Positions 8,212 through 15,094 of a stretch of DNA of 15,094 bases are shown piece by piece; position 1 is the stretch's first letter, and every line of letters begins with the position of its first letter. A program made the translations under genes and the position numbers. The notes beneath the pieces were generated by a model, which saw only the letters and a program-made list of their open reading frames with translations, had not been told where the DNA came from and did not search any database. The stretch spans positions 160,155 to 175,248 of the forward strand of contig WELB01000151.1 of assembly GCA_009602725.1 (NCBI GenBank), given 5' to 3'. Origin of the DNA: Spirogloea muscicola. Its lineage: Eukaryota > Streptophyta > Zygnematophyceae > Spirogloeales > Spirogloeaceae.

Positions 8212-11200
8212 ATGGACGCGGAGGCGGCGGCGCCGCCTGGCGGCGGCGGCAGCGGCAGCAGCGGCGGCGGTGGCTGCGCGACGCCGCCGCCGCCGACCAA
8301 CCCTCTGGTGACGGCGCTGCTGACGGACATGTACCAGCTGACGATGGCGTACGCCTACTGGAAGGCCGGCAAGGCGCACGACGACGCCGTGTGAGGGCCT
8401 CCTCGCCGCGCGCAACCCCTGTGGCGCCGAGTGCGGCAGCTCGGGCACCCTAAACCCAACGCCCTCAACCCTAACCCTACTCCTGAACCCTAAATGGACT
8501 GGCTGTCCATGGCCGGCCGCCTTGGCCGCCAGGTTCGACCTCTTCTTCCGGCGCAGCCCCTTCCAGGGCGAGTACACCGTCTTCGCCGGCCTCGAGGAGT
8601 GCGTGCGCTTCGCTGCCCACTTCCGGTTCCGGCCCGACGACCTGCGCTACTTGCGGCAAGTCATGCCGCCGCACTGCGAGGCACGCCCCCCTCGCCGTCG
8701 CCACCGACGACCTCCATTGTTAGGGTGGGCTGAATTCCAGCGTCGGCGTCGGCGTCGGCGTCGGTGTAGGCGTCGGCTGACGGCGGTGCTGGGCTGATGC
8801 TGCACAGGAGGCGTTCTTCGACTACCTCGCGGCGCTGGACTGCAGCGGCGTGCGCATCGACGCCGTGCCGGAGGGCTACATCGTCTTCCCGCGCACGCCC
8901 CTCATCCGCACTTCCGGGCCCCTCCTTGTGCGGCGCTGCCCTCAAGAGCCCAAGTCGCATTCCTTGATGAAATCGTCGGGAATGTGTTCTGCCAAAGCTT
9001 AGGCTGCTGCCCATTGGCTCTAATTGATGGATTGGTCAGCAACTTTAGCAAGTTGGTGTCAAGGGTTGACTCAGTTCTCCCTCCCTCTCTCGAGCCACAG
9101 GTTGTGCAGCTGCTGGAGACACACTTCCTGACGCTGGTCAACTACGCGTCGCTTGTGGCCACCAATGCGGCTCGCTACCGCCGCGTCGCCGGCCCCAAGA
9201 AGGTGCTGCTCGAGTTCGGGCTGCGCCGTGCGCAGGGCCCCGACGGCGGCCTCTCCGCCTCCCGATACACATATGTTGGCGGGTGCGACGCCACCAGGTA
9301 AGATGGCTGGCGAGTCGCAGCTGCTGCAGCCGTCTGGAGGTTGAAGATCTCGTGGAAGCACATCACATCTTACCGCAAGCTGCATTGTCCTGTTGGCGAG
9401 CGAGCCGAGCAGCAATGTGGAGGCTGGGCGGCGGTTCGGCATCCCCGTTCGCGGCACTCACTCGCACGCCTTCGTCTCCTCGTTCATGGTCTTCCACGTT
9501 CTCACCTCCCACCTCATCTCTCGCTCCTCTTTTTCGCTTCTGATATTCATAAATCACCTCTCCTCAATCTCCTCCCTGTCTTCTTGCTCCCTGTCCTCCG
9601 CCCCTCGGAGGTTCTCATTTGAGGCATGCGCGCTGTTGGCACCTCTGGCAGAGTCTGGACGAGGTGGCCAGCCGACCCTTGCCGTCGGCTGACGGCAGCC
9701 GCGAATCCTCGGACTTTGCTGCCTCCGCATGTGGCTGGCTAGCCAAGATGCAGGTCAGCCCTAGAGCAGGCGCTGTTGCATTAACAAGCTTTGATGGAAT
9801 GTACAAGGTCAAATTTGATACAAGGGCGAAGGGTTATGGGTTACCTTATATCTTGTCCTCTGGAGTCCAGGTTCCAAGACATGTTCTGCTCCTGAGCATT
9901 CTGAGCAAGCCCACCAACCTGTACTGGCTGCTGGCTGTCTTCGTGCCTAGGCCAACAGCGAATTGAATCACCAATTCTCAGAGACGAATGCGAGTGAGCT
10001 GGCATCGTTCGTGGCGTACGCCCTCGCTTTTCCCACCGCCTTCCAAGCTCTCGTTGACACATACGACGTGAGCATTCGCTGCCTCGAGCCCTCCTAGCCT
10101 ACTGTGTTCCAAAGCATTCCCCGTCACTGCCAGTAACCAGGAGCCTCACGGCCGCTGGCTTGCACTGCCGGCCAGCACTTGTGCAGGTGATGCGCAGCGG
10201 AGTCCCGAATTTTTGCGCCGTTGCTCTGGCCCTCCATGAGCTTGGGTGCGACCTCGCCGAAGATATCAATTGCGCTCAACTTGCCTTAGATGGAGGTGTC
10301 CTGAAATTTAGCAGGAGCACAGTCGCGCGAATGGCACAAAGGGTTACCTTACGATACTGGATGCAATTCCTTAATATAATTTACTACCCAGGATGAAGTG
10401 CTTGACTATCTTGTTGTCATGGATGTGTGACAACAAGTTGCTACCTACACTTCCACACATTCCCTTTCCAGTTCGCAACCTCCCTCGTTTATGCCTGGAA
10501 ATGTGGCATCTCTGTGCTCAACACTGTCATTGAAGTCTGTTACTGGCTTTGTACACCGAGGCTGGCAGGTACAAGTCCATTGGGGTGCGGCTGGACTCAG
10601 GTGACCTCGCATACCAGTCTCAGCAGACGCGGGCCTTCTTCCACGCAGCGAGCGCGGCGTTCAGCGATCCTGCCCTTGCATCGTGCACCATCACTGCTAG
10701 CAATGACATCAATGAGGACACGCTCGACGCCCTTAACAAGCAGGCGCGTCCGTGAGCCTGTCCTTCAAAGGGGAGGAGAAGACCAATTGTGCGAGCCAAT
10801 TGCTTAGTTGGTCTGAGGCCAGCATTGACGGTCACATGTGTGCGGGTCAGTATGTGCTGACGCAGCATGGGTGTGGCGTGGGCGTGGCGCAGGGCCACGA
10901 AATTGACGTATTTGGCATCGGCACGCACTTAGTGACGTGCTATCGGCAGCCCGCGCTGGGTTGCGTGTACAAGCTCGTCGAGCTCAACGGCCGGCCCCGC
11001 ATCAAACTCAGCGAGGATGTTGAGAAGGCAGGGCCATCCCCGTTGCAGAAAGCCGCCATGAGCCACCATCCTTTCCTGCTGGTTCTGTTTACGCACTTAA
11101 TCTTGTGAACATCTCAGTCTACAATTGAACGACATAGCAAGCTACAATGTTATGGTCCTAAACACAAGTCACTATGTCATAGGTGGTATCTTGCTTATCA

Positions 11201-12087
11201 CAGACGTCCATATTGCATGGCCAGGTCACAATTCCTGGGAAAAAGCGGCTGTACCGCCTGTATGGGCGCGAGGGGTTTGCGCTTGTCGACCTGCTTATTG
11301 GCGAGACCGATGCGCCACCCAAGGTATGCACTTGCCAAATAGTCTGTTCAATGACACGTCAGCTATAGACTGACCGATGCACTTGATCCAAAGTCAGGGT
11401 ACTTTGAGGAGGGGTAAGTGTGATTTTCCAAGCACAAGTATCACTTGCACGGCTACAAAATGGCCGTTTGCAAAATTTGCGGTTGATTTGAAGCTCCAAA
11501 CTCAAATTCATGCATAAGTCACTCTTGTAAGTACTAAGCCCTTATAAATTGTACGCGGGGGTGCAGGCTGGTGAGCGCATCCTGTGCCGGCACCCGTTCC
11601 TTGAGTCGAAGCGTGCGCATGTTGTGCCGAGCCGGGTTGAGCCGCTGCACCACACCTACTGGGCTGGCGGTAAGTCTGTAGTAGAAGTCAGAACCCAACT
11701 ACCATGTTGAGCATCAAGCCCCTAGATTTCACAGCTGTAGCCATAAACCTAAGCACGAGATTGTGCAGGTGGCGTGGCGGAGCAGCTGCCAAGTCTCGAG
11801 GAGGTGCGGGCGACGTGCGCACGCCAGCTAGCAGCCGTGCGACCTGACCATCTCCGCGCCCTCAATCCTACGCCCTACAAGGTGTGCTTCCCTCCACACT
11901 CTAAGCTTAGGTGCAACAATGTGATACTGATGCCGACATTGCCAAAATGTTGCTTCGACGCACAATGCTGGACATCCTCATGTTGCCATAAGTTTCCGGC
12001 TTTGCATAGGTGAGCGTGAGCGACAGCCTCTACGACTTCATCCACCACTTGTGGCTCAGTGAGGCACCCGTCGGCGAGCTGACCTGA
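8212..12087 (+). CDS. NAPRT: Nicotinate phosphoribosyltransferase (NAD salvage, Preiss-Handler pathway)
   Basis: Converts nicotinate and PRPP to nicotinate mononucleotide, with ATP use. Exons: 8212-8390, 8533-8680, 8808-8927, 9101-9297, 9413-9488, 9652-9753, 9951-10067, 10187-10245, 10569-10743, 10893-11027, 11225-11323, 11567-11669, 11769-11881, 12010-12087. Summed length is 1701 nt with every phase closing: 566 residues, human NAPRT being about 538. Motifs in order: [61 protein letters not shown] (its His near 233 aligns with the family's phosphorylated His), [30 protein letters not shown] (near 340), FGIGTHLVT (near 398), PSRVEPL. The start is the first ATG after an in-frame TAG at 8197, with a Gly/Ser-rich lead and no evident targeting peptide. 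Three introns begin with GC rather than GT (after 8680, 10743 and 11027). The C-terminus ends VGELT-stop after exon 14. Confidence 0.97.
8448..8494. repeat. Telomere-like CCCTAAA cluster in NAPRT intron 1
   Basis: CCCTAAA at 8448-8454, AACCCTAACCCTA at about 8467-8479 and CCCTAAA at 8488-8494. They run in the opposite orientation to TTTAGGG at 8182, so exon 1 of NAPRT is flanked by inverted telomere-like motifs. On the NAPRT strand they also supply CTAAC-like branch sequences before the acceptor at 8532. Confidence 0.75.
8741..8777. repeat. GGCGTC hexamer repeat in NAPRT intron 2
   Basis: About five tandem CGTCGG units with one or two changes, entirely within the 127-nt intron that has the GC donor. 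A simple-sequence repeat with no evident function. Confidence 0.75.
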
Positions 12088-12585
12088 CCAGAAGCGTCTA
12101 GTATTCAGTGGCATACATCAGCAAAGCCACCAAGCTCAAGGAGCTCGGGCTTGTCGGCCAGGCAGTTGTTCCACATTCCCAGTTGGTGCTAAATAAATGG
12201 AAAGAACTTAGTATTTAAGAACAGTATCTAAGAACGACCTTATGTCAACCATGTCTGACAACTAGATCAACTAGGTCTCCGCAAGTCCCCTGAGGTTGCA
12301 AGCAGAAGGCTAAGCACAAACTTTGGCAGCTAACCGCGAGCATCTAGTCTGCGGCCGTTACCCAAAGGAAGGCATACTCCAAAGCCAGTGCAATTATGTG
12401 GACAGGCCATCGCAGCAGCGCTGAGCATACGCAGTGGCAGCTGTTCTGGCAGCCATGTAGTCCAGATGGCCAGAATAAGCGCACCTCTGAGTTGGTGGAC
12501 AGCTGTTCTGCTGTAAGAGGCAACAGTGGATGCATGTGCGCACAAAGCTCAGCTCGCTGCTCTGCAAAGCCGCCAGCCGGAATGG
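12088..12585. other. Convergent intergenic spacer between NAPRT and the RGG protein gene
   Basis: No gene is supported in these 498 bases. They hold the NAPRT 3' UTR and the 3' UTR of the minus-strand gene. An AATAAA hexamer lies at about 12191 and TGTAA at 12512 on the plus strand. Confidence 0.6.
12512..12516 (+). terminator. Possible NAPRT polyadenylation signal (TGTAA)
   Basis: TGTAA about 425 nt after the NAPRT stop and 70 nt before the opposing gene's stop. It matches the chlorophyte signal. AATAAA near 12191 is an alternative, less typical of chlorophytes. Confidence 0.35.
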
Positions 12586-14381
12586 CTAAGCCGTATCAGG
12601 TTGCAGAGGCGTGGCATTGCTCGGGGCTGCATTGTCTCCAGTGCTGCCACTGTTGCCATCGATGCCGACACTGCGGCTGGCGCTTCCGCCGCGAGGGCCA
12701 GATGGGCCCCTGCCGCCGCTGCTGCCGCGGAACGCCCCCCGACCCCGTCCACCACCGTCTCTGCGCCATCGAGCCGCCAAGGATGGTGTTAGCCATATGG
12801 TTGCTGGCAAGCCCTGCTGTTCACGAGATGACACAAGTGTGATGGAGTTATTTGTTGCTGATATTTGTTTCTGATAGAGATCACCTGCTCTGCTGATACC
12901 CGCCGCCAGTGCTGCTGTTGCTTATTTGTGCCGATTGTTGCTGCTGGTCATGTCCACGTCCACCGTAACGACCACCGCCACCGCGCCCGCCACCACCACC
13001 GCCCCCGCGCATGCCGCCGCCGTACGGGGCCCGCCCGCCACCGCGCTGTCCATTGCCGTAATACCCACCACGGCCGCCGCTGCGGCCGCCCCCGCCCCCA
13101 CCCCGTGGGCCACTGCCCAGGAGCGGCGGCTGCTGCGGCGACTGTGGCATTGTAGGCGGTTGCACTGCGGCGCCCTGCTGCATGGTGCTGCCATCCTCAA
13201 GCACAGGCGAATTGCCATTTCCCTCAGTGGTGTCCTCCACCGGCCGTGGAAAAGACTGCTGCTGCTGTTGCAGCGGCGGCAACGGTGGCGTCGGCGGCAG
13301 AGGCAGTGACGGCGGTGATGGTACATATGCGTGCTGCGAGCATGCCACAGCCATTGCCAGTCTCTCAGAATTGGTATACAGAACTAGATAGTGTGCTCAG
13401 AAACAGCAACATTAGGAATGCATGATGGTTACTGAAGGTGGTGGCCAGGCGAAGCGGTACCACTGCAGGGTCGTGGAATGCATAACCGCCGCTGCCATCA
13501 GCCGCAAAGCCGGCGCCGATGAGAATCGGCGGCGCGCCCGCCAACGGCATGCCCAGGCGACCACCGCTGCCCATGTACTCAGCCGTGGCTCCGGCAGGCA
13601 CGTACATTGGCGCCGCCTGCCCGCCATGCTCGGCCTGCACTTCCTCAGAGACGCTGCACGCGGCTGCTCAGAGTGGAGGGAGGGAGAGGAGGGAGGTGGA
13701 GGGAGAGAGGAGGGAGGGTGTGGCCTCGCCTGTGGCGCATAGTATGCCGGAGAAGCTGCCTGCCCCTGCGTCGGCGGGAGTGGTGGCGGTGGCGGCTGCT
13801 TCTCATCCGGCGGGGCTACTCCATCTCCGACATTGCCAACGTCGCCTGCATCCTCGTCGTCGTCGTCTCCGCCAAACTGGCCCAGTGCGGCCTTTGCCTT
13901 GGCGGCAGCTGCGCTGCGGTGGCTCACCGTCTGCATCTCCGCCTGCATTGTGAAGTAGTCGGAGTCCAGGATGCGGCCCAGCCGCTCCTTCACGCGCGAG
14001 TCTGCAGGTGGCGCCGTAGCACGGGCTTGAGAGGCAGATGCCAAAGCTAAACATTGGGAAAACAAGTAAAGGGAGGTGGCGAAAGGCGTGGCAGAGGAGC
14101 CTACAGGTAAGGGAGCTGCCGGGAACGACAGGCTCAGTGGTGTTGCGAAGGTAGGCGAGCGCATGCCGCAGGCAGAGGCCGAGCGCGTCGCGGTGCGAGA
14201 GGTTGGCGACCGGCGGGCGGCGCATGAGCAGCCGCCCGAACTCGGCGATCTGGTCCAAGTCCACCTCTGCCAGCCGCTCGCCAGCCCTCGCACTGGAGTC
14301 GTCATCATCCGTCTGATACTCGTAAGAGAGGCAGCTGCTGCGCTCGTGCACCTTCATCCACGTTAGGCTCGCCGCCTCGCC
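12586..14381 (-). CDS. RGG-repeat, Pro-rich protein of unknown family (5' part missing)
   Basis: I do not recognise the family. Exons on the minus strand: 14381-14105, 14001-13730, 13634-13461, 13333-12885, 12760-12586 (stop); phases close throughout, giving about 448 residues plus an unseen N-terminus, because 14381 follows an intron acceptor (CTCCGCAG). In order: a probably folded part with WMKVHERSSCLSYEYQ, LDQIAEFGRLLMRRPP, HRDALGLCLRHALAYLRN and RVKERLGRILDSDYFTMQAE (amphipathic helices); an acidic patch GGDDDDEDAGD; Pro-rich linkers and a short Gln run; then two exons of RGG/GGRGG/YGG repeats ending PLQPDTA. RGG tails generally bind RNA and are targets of arginine methylation, so an RNA-binding role is inferred. 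The intron between 13730 and 13634 has a GC donor (CAG|GCGAGG). Confidence 0.75.
13676..13720. repeat. G-rich purine tract (pyrimidine tract of a gene-strand intron)
   Basis: Repeated GGGAGGGAGAGGAGGGAGG-type sequence on the plus strand, with several G3 runs that could form a G-quadruplex. On the coding strand of the RGG gene it is an uninterrupted CT tract inside the 95-nt GC-AG intron, just upstream of its acceptor. Confidence 0.7.

Positions 14382-15094
<713 letters not shown>

Noticed and set aside
8044-8577. 177-residue minus-strand frame spanning the PCF11/NAPRT gap
   Set aside because: Different frame from the CTD-interacting domain and mostly poly-Arg/poly-Ala from GCC repeats. It lacks a join that would supply PCF11 with an AUG without an unsupported splice.
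10367-10375. TTCCTTAAT, a full match to the U12 branch consensus, 17 nt before an AG
   Set aside because: It is inside NAPRT intron 8, whose protein-supported acceptor is at 10568 and whose donor (GTGCGA) is not U12-type. No coding exon begins at 10392.
12396-12842. 148-residue plus-strand frame with Cys-rich strings (CRRCCRG, HCLQCCHCCHRCRHC)
   Set aside because: Antisense to the RGG-encoding last exon of gene 4 (12760-12586); the Cys arises from the complement of Gly/Ala/Ser-rich codons.

Overview
The window reads as nuclear DNA of an intron-dense, GC-rich green alga. A trebouxiophyte (Chlorella/Micractinium/Coccomyxa-like) is my best guess; this is inference from gene content, many short introns, high GC at third codon positions, TTTAGGG-type telomere-like motifs and long GGC and GT microsatellites. 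There are no bacterial operons, CRISPR arrays, tRNA/rRNA genes or intact transposons. No single long ORF is a gene: every gene here is spliced, and I rebuilt the exons by matching reading frame, splice phase and conserved protein motifs.

There are four genes in alternating orientation. (1) 162-3875 (+): U11/U12 snRNP 48 kDa protein (SNRNP48), a minor-spliceosome factor with a CHHC zinc finger and a charged RD/RE-rich tail, about ten exons. (2) 8174-4617 (-): PCF11-type cleavage/polyadenylation and transcription-termination factor, with CTD-interacting domain, long Pro/Gln-rich middle and two C-terminal zinc knuckles. (3) 8212-12087 (+): nicotinate phosphoribosyltransferase (NAPRT), fourteen exons whose phases all close exactly to give a 566-residue protein, the first enzyme of NAD salvage from nicotinate. 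(4) 14381-12586 (-), 5' end outside the modelled part: an unrecognised protein with a helical N-terminal part, an acidic patch, Pro-rich linkers and a C-terminal RGG region, probably RNA-binding.

SNRNP48 and PCF11 converge on a 741-bp spacer. PCF11 and NAPRT diverge from a gap of under 40 bp carrying a telomere-like (telo-box-like) motif. NAPRT and gene 4 converge on about 500 bp. The last 467 bp is a pure GT dinucleotide array running to the window end. Three of the four genes (1, 2 and probably 4) concern RNA processing or binding; NAPRT is metabolic, and nothing shows that the four act as one system.

Most notable: a gene for a U12-type intron recognition protein in a green alga; at least four introns that protein conservation forces to be GC-AG, all with AG before the cut and G at +5; no in-frame AUG for the first recognisable PCF11 exon; and gene 4, which I could not assign to any family.
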